Below are positions 32,811 to 43,699 of a stretch of 64,000 nucleotides of DNA, piece after piece. The number at the start of each line of letters is the position of its first letter. Position 1 is the first letter of the stretch. The notes beneath the pieces were generated by a model. It was given only the letters and a program-made list of their open reading frames with translations. It did no database searches and was not told the origin of the DNA. The DNA lies in assembly GCA_030220185.1 (NCBI GenBank), contig JASPKZ010007288.1, forward strand, positions 258,001 through 322,000. Direction: 5' to 3'. The position numbers and the translations under genes are program-made. The DNA comes from Diploptera punctata (taxonomy: Eukaryota; Arthropoda; Insecta; Blattodea; Blaberidae).

Positions 32811-33200
32811 TCATCATCATCATAATCATCCAGGGATTAAGCCTGTTGGTTAGTTCCGGTATCATGAAAGCTAGAATTGTAAAAATTGTTGACACCATCT
32901 TCTGTGTGGGCGTCCAACAATTCTCCTTCCGTGCGGTTTATAATTTAGCAATAATTTTGGAAATCTTTCTTCTGGGATTTTGTCAATATGTTCTTACCTG
33001 TCGTTCCTATATTTAATTATTCGGTCTATAAGTTTGAATGTAATTAGTTCCTTTCTTATAACTTCATTCCGTTTCTTATCCAGCAGAGTATATCCTGCTA
33101 TATTTCTTAAAAATCTCATCTCAGCTCCTTCCAATCTGTGTTCTTGTCTTTTAGTGATAGTCCAACATTCTGATCCATATATCATACAGGATCCCGAGGA
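32811..33200 (-). mobile_element. RTE-like 3' fragment with GAT tail ('family C')
   Basis: Minus strand: MIYGSECWTITKRQEHRLEG, AEMRFLRNIAGYTLLDKKRN, VIRKELITFKLIDRIIKYRN, then a 3' UTR ending in an ATC-repeat (plus strand, 32811-32832). The first part of the 126-codon frame (33200-33374) is non-element DNA, so the junction lies near 33195. Distinct from A and B by sequence. Confidence 0.78.
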
Positions 33201-33204
33201 ATTC

Positions 33205-34080
33205 ATTACGTGATATATCGCTTGGAAATATCGTAAACTCAGCACACAAATGGTTTTAGAAACGCGGAAACTCAAAAACAGACGCCAACGTACTAAAGCC
33301 ACGCGAAAACATTCATCGAACCTAAACTGAATTAGAAATGAACTTAGACGGAATTTCCAGACTTGGGGCTTCATGAACTTAGGTCCAGACTGTATCTAAT
33401 CATAGTTTGGAGGCGGGCCTAAGACACGTGTTGACTTCACGGGAATTTACTGGTCCTCAAGCCCTTTCATCCCAAAATTATAGATAAATGTACCAACGAT
33501 TTGCAATTTTACATTTGAAGGTAAGCGTTATCACGTGGTGACAAACTATGATTAGTGGGAGTCAGAGTTTAACTTATGGCTTGAATAACTAATCATCATC
33601 TTCTGGTGCCCCAAGGCAAGTTCACTTACTTGCGGTACTTACATCGGCACATATACTTACAGTCACTTGTTTTCATCATTAATTGTAAGTGCTAACACAG
33701 GCACACATACTCGTTGTCTAACATGCAATGGCACTTATTAAAATACTTAGAAAATTGCTGTAGTAAGAAATCACAACGATTCGCACAAGTGATATATATA
33801 TAGTTGAATCAATAACGATCTTAATTTATAGAAATGAGTGATACTATCTACCAGTATAGGAGTAGCGTTATCACCGTCAGTTAACCCTCATCAGCAAAAA
33901 AATGCAACCACGTGAAAACTGCCGATCATTACGTGTCATTAAAGATATTTTTTATTTGTAAAATGTGCAAAATATGCAGTTATGTGCAACTTAGAACTAC
34001 ATACAGTGAATTTAAACAGTACTAATTCGTATAAATAATGCATAAACATATATATATATTTCACAGCAGAGAAACCTATC
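33205..34080. other. Unassigned interval
   Basis: No frame or repeat that I can support. Confidence 0.35.
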
Positions 34081-34084
34081 CGAT

Positions 34085-34300
34085 ACCTGGGGCAGTAATT
34101 AGCTCAAAGCTGAACACTAAGCTATGGATTTATAGACCCAGGACAAGATGGATAAATGACGAGGAAGAGGATTTAAGAAAAATTTGAGTTACAAATTAGA
34201 AACAAAACTAAGGATAGATGGAATGGCGTGTTTGATGTGACGGACATGAATATGAGGCGCGTAATGGCGAAGATGATGATGGTGATGATGATATAGATTT
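34085..34300 (+). pseudogene. RTE-like 3' relic with GAT tail
   Basis: Plus strand reads LWIYRPRTRWINDEEEDLRK, comparable to the G-R-P-R-x-R-W-x-x-D-V-x-x-D-L block, and then a TGGAATGGCGTG word and GATGATGATGGTGATGATGA tail at about 34270-34293. Confidence 0.65.
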
Positions 34301-34408
34301 CATATTAGCAAATTCATAAAAGTCGTGCTACGGCCCGAGCGACATTACATTAAAATAACAAATTTTGAATATGAATCTAAATTACTCAATGAGTAATCAG
34401 ATCTCGTA

Positions 34409-34473
34409 ATTCATTCTTCTTCTTCTTCTTCTTCTTCTTTTTCTTCTTCTTCTTCTTCTTCTTCTTCTTCTTC
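34409..34473. repeat. TTC microsatellite
   Basis: About 20 TTC units with one interruption; the 3' tail of the adjacent minus-strand RTE-like fragment. Confidence 0.95.
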
Positions 34474-34898
34474 CTTTCATGTGATAAACCTAGGGATCTC
34501 TTACGGTCTCAATCAAACGGTTGAAGGGTCTGCCCAAAGATCTCTTGCCTGATGGCTGGTAATTTAAGATTTGACGTGGTATTCTTGTTCTGTTCATTCT
34601 TCTTACGTGAGATTTTCAGTTGTTTCTATATTTTTTGTACATATTCCACGACTCATTTTGTGTGTAATTCTTTGGGAATTTTAGAATTCCTTTTATGGTC
34701 TGTTCTTGAGTAACCTGCAGTAAGTCTCATAATTATCATTTCTGCCACAGTTAGTCTTTGTTCATCTAGTCTGTAAATTGTCCAGGGCTCACTGTCGTAA
34801 CATAATATGGGTATGGCCAGTGTTGCGACAAGAGTCGCTCTCTCTGTCGGTAATAGCAGACACCTGCCGTCTGTTATTACGCTATTGATGTAGTTCAT
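34474..34898 (-). mobile_element. RTE-like 3' fragment with GAA tail
   Basis: An 81-codon frame reads IPILCYDSEPWTIYRLDEQR, AEMIIMRLTAGYSRTDHKRN and SKIPKELHTK, close in style to family B (RRTAGYTKWDHKRNEE). 5'-truncated near 34898. Tail as above. Confidence 0.78.
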
Positions 34899-35109
34899 CT
34901 GACTGCCGCTTGTAGGCGCCTGAATACAGTAACGCTGAGTTGTGTTGGTAGCATTTTGGTTATAATGTTGCCAACTTCTGCGTATTGCTTAGGTCTGTAG
35001 ATGACTACAACACTCTTTCTCAGTGTGTGCCAGGCCGTCGAGGACGACGGTCCTGTTTTAGTTAAGAGGTTTAAGAACACCTCATTGTCAGTGTGTGCTT
35101 GGAGCTCGT

Positions 35110-35195
35110 GTTAGGAACTCGTTGTGCGTTAGGCTCTCGCAGTGTGCGTTAGGTAGCCTCAGTGTGTGTTAGGCATTCGCAGTGTGCGGTGGGCA
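35110..35195. repeat. Short minisatellite, period 18-20 bp
   Basis: Units starting GTTAGG at 35110, 35128, 35148 and 35168, then a degenerate GGTGGG at 35188. Consensus GTTAGGCNCTCGCAGTGTGC. AG/TC-balanced and GC-richer than its surroundings. Confidence 0.75.
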
Positions 35196-35199
35196 CACT

Positions 35200-35845
35200 T
35201 ACGTGGTTATTGAGGACCACGTGCTGCCTATTCCGAACTGAATACTCTTCGAGGCCCTCTAATCCTAGGAACGGACTTTGATTCTGCTTATTTGTTTTTA
35301 AGTTAGCACAAAAATAAACTTGATATTTTCACCGATTACACATGTTTGTAATAAACTAAATTTCCCTTTTATAAAATCCAGCACACCAGAGGAATATTAG
35401 CAAAGAACTCAAAATTGGACCGTGTTGGCAACAACAACCAGTGTTTTATAAATTCTATTTCGTTCATAATTCATTGCTCCGATTAAATTTTAAAAAATAA
35501 ACCTATAAAGTAGAAATATACTTGAGAGCTCACACAAAACCAAAATATCTTTATGTATCTTCTAAAATTTGTAGGTTTATTTCAAATTCTTTATAGAATT
35601 TATTCTCTACAAATTCAGTTTTATGAGCTAATGTTTACGAAAATTGTATTTTGAATTGCAGGTCTCTAATTGACCTCTTAAGGTCATTCTATAACCATGA
35701 TGCTAAACATAATATGTTAAATTACGTCATTCCGTTCTACAGCCACCTGTAACTCTCACTTCATAAGTCATTACATTTAATTGAACGAACCCTCTAATGA
35801 TATATAAACACAAGAATAAGATATACAATCCTGTATGTTCTTGTT
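35200..35845. other. Unassigned interval
   Basis: AT-rich; nothing recognised. Confidence 0.35.
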
Positions 35846-35850
35846 CATTA

Positions 35851-36147
35851 GAGAAATAAAATAAGTTAAAATACCTTCTTAGGTAAAATCCTATTAGCAT
35901 TTATTAAAAGCTTAACTTAACTTTCACTGGAAAGATTTTAATTAGAATTTTAATTGGTTGAGATGGACTAGGCCTAGTTTCATTCTGTTTAGTGATTTAT
36001 TATCAAAATGTAAAATCTTATAACGCTGGGATACTAACTGCGTTATCTAATAGTCCTCAACGTTTAAAATATTTTAAAATATTATAAAAGTTGAGGACGA
36101 CGGATTTTACCTAAGAAGGTATTTTAACTTATTTTATTTTATGTCTC
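35851..36147. mobile_element. MITE-like inverted repeat
   Basis: Left arm 35851-35891 and right arm 36102-36147 are reverse complements over about 40 bases (TACCTTCTTAGGTAAAATCC against GGATTTTACCTAAGAAGGTA) with a 5-base difference near the outer end. An inner inverted pair, TCCTCAAC (about 36055) and GTTGAGGA (36090), lies just inside the right arm. No coding capacity. CATTAGAGAA occurs at the left boundary and again at about 36189, outside the right arm. Confidence 0.6.
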
Positions 36148-36194
36148 TCCACCTCAACGGTTTTAACAGTGAATTTTATTAGTATTGACTCATT

Positions 36195-37190
36195 AGAGAA
36201 AGTTACAATTTTATGATTTATTAATTCCATGAACAATTAAATATATTTATTAAATTTATAATAATAAATTGTGTATAAAATATTACAATATCCCTTAATA
36301 TATAAGTTTATCAGTGAGAGGATATATCCTCGAATATTATAAAATGACATTTTAAAATATTTGACTAGTAAATTGTAAAAGTTCTTAAAGGAATTTGCTG
36401 TAAACAAATAGAGAATAGTTTCTGAATAAATATACATTTTTAATGTTGCTCTCTTAGACGTTTCTTCGTCTGCAATCTCCATGGCTATAAAAGCATTTTA
36501 CCTCTTTCGAGGATCGAATATTAGAAGAACTGAGAAATGCATCAAATAGATATAAATTCATGTTTCAGCGATATTGAATTTTCAACAGACGAAATCGTTT
36601 TTGGAAACAAATAGAATAATAAAATGAATAATGTATGAAGCTATAAAATGAAATGTAGACTTTTAAATCTTATTTACAGTTTTTAGTGACCTTAATACTT
36701 CCTTTTCCGCCTTTCTTAGTTTTTTTACATTGCTTTACTATTGGAAAGTTTGTATAACATTTTTCCTTTTTATTTTAATAATCACAGTTCTTGAAACATA
36801 AGTTTTAACATATTCTGAAAGTCTTAATTTATATCAGCTATAAAATTTCCAGCTTTATCAAGTAGTAAATGAAATGGTACTATAAATCAATGGAACGTAT
36901 AAAATGTGACGAGAAACATGATGATCTTACAGCTCAGAAATGTTTGTTTAAGAGAGCGATATAATGTTATGAGAACACTGCAAGTTACACATCTCATTAA
37001 CGTGTGTGTACACGAGCAGCTTTGATGTTAATTTATACAGGAATCGTGTTAACACGTCAGGTGTCACACGCGTGTTATACACATCTCTCAAGACGACTAC
37101 CAGGACTCCCGTCAGCAGATTCACTTACGTTATTACTAGGAAAGTGACCCTAATCAATATCGATGAATTACGTAATCAATTTAATTTTAC
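36195..37190. other. Unassigned AT-rich interval
   Basis: No gene or repeat recognised. Confidence 0.35.
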
Positions 37191-37195
37191 GAACG

Positions 37196-37197
<2 letters not shown>

Positions 37198-37262
<65 letters not shown>
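37198..37262. repeat. Compound AC/AT microsatellite
   Basis: Two AC tracts followed by an AT tract; frames of Thr-His or Val-Cys repeats across it are artefacts. Confidence 0.95.
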
Positions 37263-37263
<1 letters not shown>

Positions 37264-37499
37264 CGGTGTAATACAGGGTTAAAAAATGTGTACAAAAAAT
37301 TAAGAGCGAGCAGATGACATGCAAGTGAATATTTTTGCCGAAGTAACTAATGATCTGAGACGCTCTGTTAAGGAGATAGAGGCGTAATGGATCAACGGCA
37401 TTCGGCAGGCAAGTTGTGTCGCTGCAGGGGTGAAATCCGTATCTACAAATGCTTATGTAGATGGTTTTAATGGAGTGAAATAAATTACCTATCATACAA

Positions 37500-38530
37500 A
37501 ATTAATTTATTCTACCTCACACACAGCATAGTATTATCTCAACTAGTTAACTTGCTGTAACAAATGTTCAAATTGAACTTCGTCTTCATTGCGGCAATAA
37601 ATATAGCACTGTAACAGAGATCGGCGCATTTTGTGAAATATGTCTGGACTGGCCTGGATTATTTCTGCTGCTGTCATGATGCAGCGAAATACTACATGTA
37701 GGCTACATCGTCAATCGTTAGTTCATAAACAATTTCCTTGATATTACCCCTCTTGAAGAAATCACAGTGTAGAAGTTTAGGATATCATGGAGGTCATGCT
37801 ATTCGTCCCCCATGTCCGGCCCACCTCTACCCGAAAGTTGCCTTCCAGGTAACATGAAGGCACCTATGAGGATGCTGCCTACGACCCAGACCAAATGTTT
37901 AGAGCAAACTGCTCCTGGTAGCCCAATATGTAGGTTGCATGGAGATTATCAATTTCCCGAACAAGTGTATTGTGTACATTAAAGATATCTTCACGGGTGA
38001 AGCAAGATTAATCTGTAAGTAACACACTAGAAGCAAATTCTAGATGGACGGCTGATCGTTGCAAAATGCAATGAACATATACCAATTGCAAAGGATGGTT
38101 TCTGGGTTGCAATCAATGAATCCCTTCAAATGGATGGAGATGATTTTTATGAAGAACATCCCAAATGAGATGCTGGTCTACACCTATTTCACGAGCGACT
38201 CGTCATGTTCTAGTAGAAGGGTTTACATTGAAACGTTGTATGACATCTTCACCAAACCTATGTGTTCAAACGAAATGTGGACTGCCCCAAAAGTGTGCGT
38301 CTGGCACCACAGATCCTGTTTCTCTGATACATCTATCCACTGATGTAATTGTCCGTTAGTTCGGCAGTCGTCGACGTGGAAAATTTCCTTATAAATCCTA
38401 CGAGCCGCAAATGCATTACCGTGCAATGCACCATAGGCGAGGTGAATATCAGCCGTTCTTCATACATCAAGCGATTATCCTTACAAACAACTACAATACA
38501 GTAACGATTCCCATAACATCTTATCAATTA
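37500..38530 (-). pseudogene. mariner-type (DUF4817) transposase relic
   Basis: The minus-strand frame NGNAFAARRIYKEIFHVDDC followed by GQLHQWIDVSEKQ matches the N-terminal helix-turn-helix of DUF4817 proteins (N-G-N-A...A-R-R-x-Y-x-E-R-F). Downstream GAFMLPGRQLSGRGGP resembles the L-P-G-x-L-x-G and R-G-G-P blocks of the same family. At least six stops and frameshifts. No terminal repeats found. These proteins are transposon-derived; the assignment rests on these short motifs. Confidence 0.6.
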
Positions 38531-38559
38531 GACGTTACCTGTCCACTTAGACAGTGAGT

Positions 38560-40450
38560 ATCAAGTGGATAGATGGAGAAGCAAATCCCCTTGAAATGAA
38601 ATATGTTTACATTAATTTACTCACGACTTTGAATATAGTCACGCCGCAGCTCAGCTATGGTAGGAAGTTAATTCATATCCACTGATAGCTCGAGATCCGA
38701 GAATCTGAGACCGGTCATTGCTTCTTCGAAAATAATAATTATCATGCCACCCACTTGCTCTTAAATTTTACACGCTTTTGTTAATCACCCTGTAAATATT
38801 TCGATGTTGAAATTAAAATTTGAAATCTAGTAATGAAAGCTAACTAAAACGGTTTTGTGCTATGAAGTAAAATATCATAATTAATAATGCTTTCATTTAT
38901 ATAAGTCCAAAGATGGCACTGCGAGCGATATTCCCCTGCCTCTTATGATAGATAATAATTGTACTGTGTATAGGGAAGGGAAAATTAATGTTTGCACTCT
39001 GAGTATGGATAGCGAAGACGATATCGCATAAACATGTAGAGGTTGAGGTCACGGGTTTATATATATTCGCGTTTCGTTAGTTTCCATCCATTATAACAAG
39101 AGTATATTCACTGGCGGTAGCATAAGACTTAAGTTTCTGTACAGTACTGGAAAAAACTACAAGGTGGACCGATAAGTAAATATGGTATTTAGACTGAGTT
39201 TTAAGCTGATTGCGTGAAGTTGTAATTATTGACTTATACCGTGTCCGATTATGAGGAAACAAAGGCAATTGTAAAATCTTTCCTAACATGTGTTGCTGTT
39301 TCTATGAGATGTTTTGTACGAAATTTTAGAGGTGAGAAATTAACAAATTTCTCAAGACGATTTTATTTCATTTATGGTCTTGGGGGACCAAAATCGTACC
39401 TGGGCATCTCTTGTATATTATATAATATGTAATCCTAGACAGACCCACGGAGGTTAAGTAGGACCAAATCACTTATTTTCCGGTGTGACAATTTTACGGC
39501 AACGAACAAAAAAAAAGAATGTTATTTTTGGTTAACAAATATGATAAATAAATAAGAACGTCTTTCAGAATCATAATATTCCTTCGGCTATGACACCAAA
39601 ATCTTATGGAGAAAGAAAAAATCGTAATGGAAAAACAAATTAATCTGATGATAAGCAACCGTCCTCATCAAGCGATTAAACCTATATTTGACAAGAAAAT
39701 CAATTAAAACCACATTTAATAACACAGGTGGACCTCAACGATCAAGAATGTAACTTGTACTTACCTGGCTGAGATTCTAGGATATCGTCTTCCCGAATGG
39801 AAAGTATTACAAAAATAAACTAGGATTTCAGTGTATAGAAATTTAAATAAGAATTTACTACCATTGTTGACAGCCACACATTCTGGGGTTTATGCATGCA
39901 ATGGTATAAATAGACTGACATTAAAGTTGAATATTATACATAGCACAGAAGACGGAACTGGTGTTTACATGCTTCTGAAATAAAAAAGGTCGTTTCTATG
40001 GCAGTAAACTTCCCTCTGTACCTGTAAGCACATTGCATAGTAATGGTGGGGATATATGAAAACAAGAGTCATATTCACGAAGTCATTAATATGAGAATCG
40101 AAATTGGTATTTTTGCGGTAATATTAAAATGGTTGTTCAAAGAAAGATCGAAAAAGTAGAATTCACTCCCGGACATCTTAATGTAATTTAATTCACAAAA
40201 TATTAGAGTTCCCTATTACACATTAAATTGGGATTGAAAGGTATGGATGAAACAAATAAGGGTTCAAATAATTGGTTTGAGAGATGCAAAATTAAAAGGA
40301 AGAATATTTATTCTATACAAGCTTTACTGCTATAACGTAAATATTCTCTTTAAATATATGCTTATCTGTTATGGTGGCCACTAGATATCAGGGGGAACGA
40401 CTTCCCGCTACTTCTTGTGTGAATTGAAAATACTACATATATAAGAAAAA
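38560..40450. other. Unassigned interval
   Basis: No convincing frame. Two short plus or minus frames near 39077-39432 lack motifs. Confidence 0.35.
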
Positions 40451-40459
40451 TGTACCTTT

Positions 40460-40560
40460 GTGTTGGAATACTTGGATAGCTCGGGGCTTAGAGCGCTAAA
40501 TGAACAGAGTTTAGAGTCTCGGGTTCAAATGCTGACTCAAGCATCAGTTTTTATTTTCAT
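40460..40560 (+). repeat. tRNA-like SINE head or tRNA pseudogene
   Basis: TTGGATAGCTCGGGGCTTAG resembles box A and CTCGGGTTCAAATGCTGACT box B, about 35 bases apart. The acceptor stem cannot be paired convincingly, so not a functional tRNA. Confidence 0.5.
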
Positions 40561-40625
40561 ATCAAATTTACCTTAATTGCCACATGTCAAAAATGTATTT
40601 ATAACATATAAATATATATACATGT

Positions 40626-40627
<2 letters not shown>

Positions 40628-40672
<45 letters not shown>

Positions 40673-40674
40673 TC
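40628..40674. repeat. TTTA microsatellite
   Basis: About 11 ATTT units. Confidence 0.95.
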
Positions 40675-40687
40675 ACATATGTATAAC

Positions 40688-40699
40688 AATCCCATGTAA
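40688..40699. repeat. Direct repeat flanking the fold-back, left
   Basis: AATCCCATGTAA, exactly repeated at 40978-40989. Confidence 0.85.
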
Positions 40700-40732
40700 T
40701 TAATACACAATTGATCTTCTTGGTGATACAAT

Positions 40733-40980
40733 ATTAAAATATATATACAGTCAATATGCCCATTTCACCAATAAATGTTTAAAATGGTCAACAAGTTTCT
40801 ACAGCCAAGCTGTCATTCTCAAGACCAGATATTGACTGAAGACAATATATAATATGTATTGACTATATTGTCTTCAGTCAATATCTGGTCTTGAGAATGA
40901 CAGCTTGGCTGTAGAAACTTGTTGACCATTTTAAACATTTATTGGTGAAATGGGCATATTGACTGTATATATATTTTAAT
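40733..40980. mobile_element. Perfect fold-back: 117-bp inverted arms with 14-bp spacer
   Basis: 40733-40849 is the exact reverse complement of 40864-40980. The whole lies between two copies of a 12-bp direct repeat, so it looks like one insertion with a target-site duplication. The 33 bases at 40700-40732 belong to the inserted part but have no partner. Arms contain GAAACTTGTTGACCATTTTA, and around it a degenerate hammerhead layout, suggesting an inverted pair of Penelope-type terminal repeats. Confidence 0.85.
40886..40928 (+). ncRNA. Degenerate hammerhead-like motif in the right fold-back arm
   Basis: Stem I TGGTC (40886-40890) pairs with GACCA (40924-40928). Stem II is CAGC/GCTG (40901-40904, 40908-40911). 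GAAA is at 40914-40917. Stem III is AC/GT around TT, followed by TT before the predicted cut after 40923. The core that should read CTGATGA is TTGAGAATGA, three bases longer, and TA precedes GAAA, so activity is doubtful. The left arm carries the mirror copy on the minus strand. Confidence 0.4.
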
Positions 40981-40989
40981 CCCATGTAA
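40978..40989. repeat. Direct repeat flanking the fold-back, right
   Basis: Second copy of AATCCCATGTAA; its first three bases coincide with the end of the right arm. Confidence 0.85.
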
Positions 40990-41226
40990 GCTTTAATTTC
41001 ATTTTGATATGTTTAACCTACTTTGAACCCACTTTAGATTTTCGCTGAATATTTATTTTTCTCCTGAAATCAGGAGATAGATATTATTATCTTTAACAAT
41101 GGTGATCAAATGACGTCATATATACCAAATACTCTCTCCAGTGTCCTAGGTCTCGTCCTAAATTATTGACGTACCGAAATTTAAAAAAATATTAACCAGA
41201 AAGCTCTAATTGCAGACGCTATCGAG

Positions 41227-42036
41227 TTGCCGTGGCATGATATTTGGACCCTACGCACAATTGACGAAAAAGTGCTTAAATTTAACAATATGATACTAGA
41301 ACTTTACGACAAACATGCCCCCTTGAAGACTAGACGAATTACTAAATCCCCGGCTCCCTGGATGTCCCACGAAATTCGACTACTGATGGTTGAGAAGGAT
41401 GCTGCTTTTCGAAAATATAGATGGGACAAAAGTGACACTCACTTAAGACAATATAAGACATTAAGAAACAAAACGAATCAAAACATTAGGAACGCTAATT
41501 TGCGGTATGCTCATAGTCTCATTGATCCAAACACAAATGCAAGTGATATGTGGAAACATATTAGATCAATGAGACTACGGCAGCCGACAACCAAAGCAAA
41601 GAGCATTAACATATCACTGGACGATCTAAACCAACATTTCACATCGTACGCCACACTTAACATAAACACTACGACCAAACAACAAACTATAGATGAGCTC
41701 CTACCCACACCTACTCCTTCCCGAGAAAAAATCTTCTTTTCCTATATAATGCCAATCGACGTTAAACTATCCCTGGACCGCATTAGAACTAAAACACAAG
41801 GTATAGATAATATAATTATCGACTTTTTAAAGAAAATACTCCATGTCATACTCCAAACTGTAACCCATATATTTAATGCCTCAATCATGACCTCAACTTA
41901 CCCCGAACTCTGCAAAAAAGATATAGTCAGACCAATCCCTAAAATTAAATTACCTGTAACACCAAACGACTTTAGACCAATTAGCATCCTTCATTCCTAT
42001 CTAAAGCCTTGGAGCGCATTGTTCATGGACAATTAA
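41227..42036 (+). pseudogene. CR1/Daphne-like linker and RT fingers
   Basis: A 269-codon frame: PWHDIWTLRTIDEKVLKFNN, LELYDKHAPLKTRRI, SPAPWMSHEIRLLMVEKDAA, then RPIPKIKLPVTPNDFRPISI. Residue by residue it follows the left-edge element (PWYSIWNLRSVDEKV). Frameshift at ISILHSYLKP, where SKALE is expected. A7 run at about 41187-41193 breaks the frame upstream. Confidence 0.82.
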
Positions 42037-42743
42037 CTGCTTACCTTAATACTCATAACATACTCGACCCACACCAATCTGGTTTTAGGTCAGGCCATAG
42101 TACGGAAACTGCACTTCTTAAAGTTACCGAAGATGAGCGTGAAGCAATGGACAGTGGCCACATGACAATATTTACACTCTTGGACTTCAGCAAAGCTTTC
42201 GACACTGTTCACACTGACATATTAATAGTAAAATTACGCACTTTGAAACTCTCGGACAATCCTGTCAACTAGCTTGGATCCTATCTTCATGGTCGCCAGC
42301 AACATGTATCCAATGCAGAACTTTCCTCATCCTGGCTATCACTGAAGGGCGGCGAACAACAAGGTTCAGTGATAGGACCACTTCTGTTCTCTATCTATAT
42401 TAACGATATATCCACTAGACTTACCTATTGTCGACATCACCTATACGCTGACGATTTGCAAATTTACATTCACTCCCATCCTGACGATGTACATGACACA
42501 CTAGACAAATTAAATAGTGACCTAGACTCAATTTCCCAATGGTCGAAGAAACACGGACTTAATCTAAATGCTGGCAAGACACAGTGCATAATTATAGGAC
42601 ATCGGCGAATCCAAAGCATCATAAATTACGAAAATATCCCTACCATTCTCCTAAATGAAAAAAAACATCCCCTACAGCTCAGTAGTAAAAAATCTGGATA
42701 TCTATATGGACCCACACCTAGACTGGAAAATCCAGGTGAATAA
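42009..42743 (+). pseudogene. CR1/Daphne-like RT palm
   Basis: First frame: MERIVHGQLTAYLNTHNILD, DPHQSGFRSGHSTETALLKV, LLDFSKAFDTVHTDILIVKL (catalytic F-D). After a stop at 42270, the second frame (42369-42743) has GPLLFSIYINDIS, HLYADDLQIYIHSHP (catalytic YADD) and WSKKHGLNLNAGKTQCIIIG. Catalytic aspartates are all present. Confidence 0.85.
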
Positions 42744-43300
42744 TACCTGCAAGAAAATGTTCTCAACTCTTCACTCCCTAAATAGTTTTAAAAACTTCCT
42801 TCCTACAAAATTAAAACAAATACTTGTACAGACTCTTATAATGCCACACTTCGACTACTGCGACATATTACTGACTAATCTGACAACTGATCTATCTGAC
42901 AGACTACAACGTGCTCATAATGGGTACATTCGATTTATATCCAATCTCCGTCGTTATGACCGCGTGTCTCCTTCATTCCAGGCCTTATCATGGCTACGTC
43001 TAAATGACAGAAGAACTTTACTTTCACATACCTTACTATTCCAAATTCTGCACACGTATTTACCAACTTATTTAACAACACGTTTTCAAAATTTATCGGC
43101 CCATCACAATTAAGGAACAAGATCACAAGACTTTTCTTTACGTTTGATACCACAACACAGGACCTCTCTATATTCTGAATCTTACACAATATCTATGACT
43201 AGAGCATGGAACTCACTTCCCAGTCATTTTAGGGACTGTCAATCTCTATCATTATTTACATCCAAATTAACTGATATGTTATGTTCGACACAATGAAAAC
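42655..43300 (+). pseudogene. CR1/Daphne-like RT thumb and C-terminal domain
   Basis: Frame 42655-43113: VKNLDIYMDPHLDWKIQVNN, FKNFLPTKLKQILVQTLIMP, HFDYCDILLTNL and RLQRAHNGYIRFISNLRRYD. Translation continues after a stop into MTRAWNSLPSHFRDCQSLSL, the usual closing block of CR1/Jockey-type proteins. Overlaps the palm frame by about 90 bases at a frameshift. Confidence 0.85.
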
Positions 43301-43570
43301 ATTAACTACATAACAACTATAAAGAGCATTCCATTAATAATCATCTAGGAAACTATTTACTTTATTTAATATCATTTTAATTTTATTAATTATATGTTTT
43401 TGTTAGTATAAGCTAGTATTATATTACACCATCATTGTACTTTGTTTAGACTGTATTTTAATAATATTTTAAAATTGTAATATGTACGTAATTTTTTGTA
43501 TAATTTTACTATTCGTTCGTTGAGTGGAAGAGAAGGCCTTATGGCCTTAACTCTGCCAGCTAAAATAAAG

Positions 43571-43590
43571 TATTATTATTATTATTATTA

Positions 43591-43683
<93 letters not shown>
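43571..43683. repeat. ATT microsatellite tail
   Basis: About 37 TTA units with one TCA interruption; the 3' tail of the CR1/Daphne-like element. The polytyrosine frame across it is an artefact. Confidence 0.97.
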
Positions 43684-43684
<1 letters not shown>

Positions 43685-43699
43685 CAAATGGCCGCCCGC

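Larger units (their letters stand above)
41105..43690 (+). mobile_element. CR1/Daphne-like non-LTR retrotransposon, 5'-truncated, with long ATT tail
   Basis: Colinear with the element at the left edge of the window. It starts in the linker after the endonuclease (SNDVIYTKYSLQCP) and carries RT and a C-terminal domain, then a 3' UTR with AAGGCCTTATGGCCTTAACT and an ATT tail of about 110 bases. Four to five frameshifts or stops. Confidence 0.88.

Noticed and set aside
33600..33740. Possible repeat of CACTTACTTGCGG and CACATACTC words
   Set aside because: Too short and irregular to distinguish from chance.
34895..35080. 61-codon minus-strand frame next to an RTE fragment
   Set aside because: No similarity to the RT block; the element homology ends near 34898.
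37006..37495. Frames with Thr-His and Val-Cys repeats
   Set aside because: They cross the AC/AT microsatellite; no protein character outside it.
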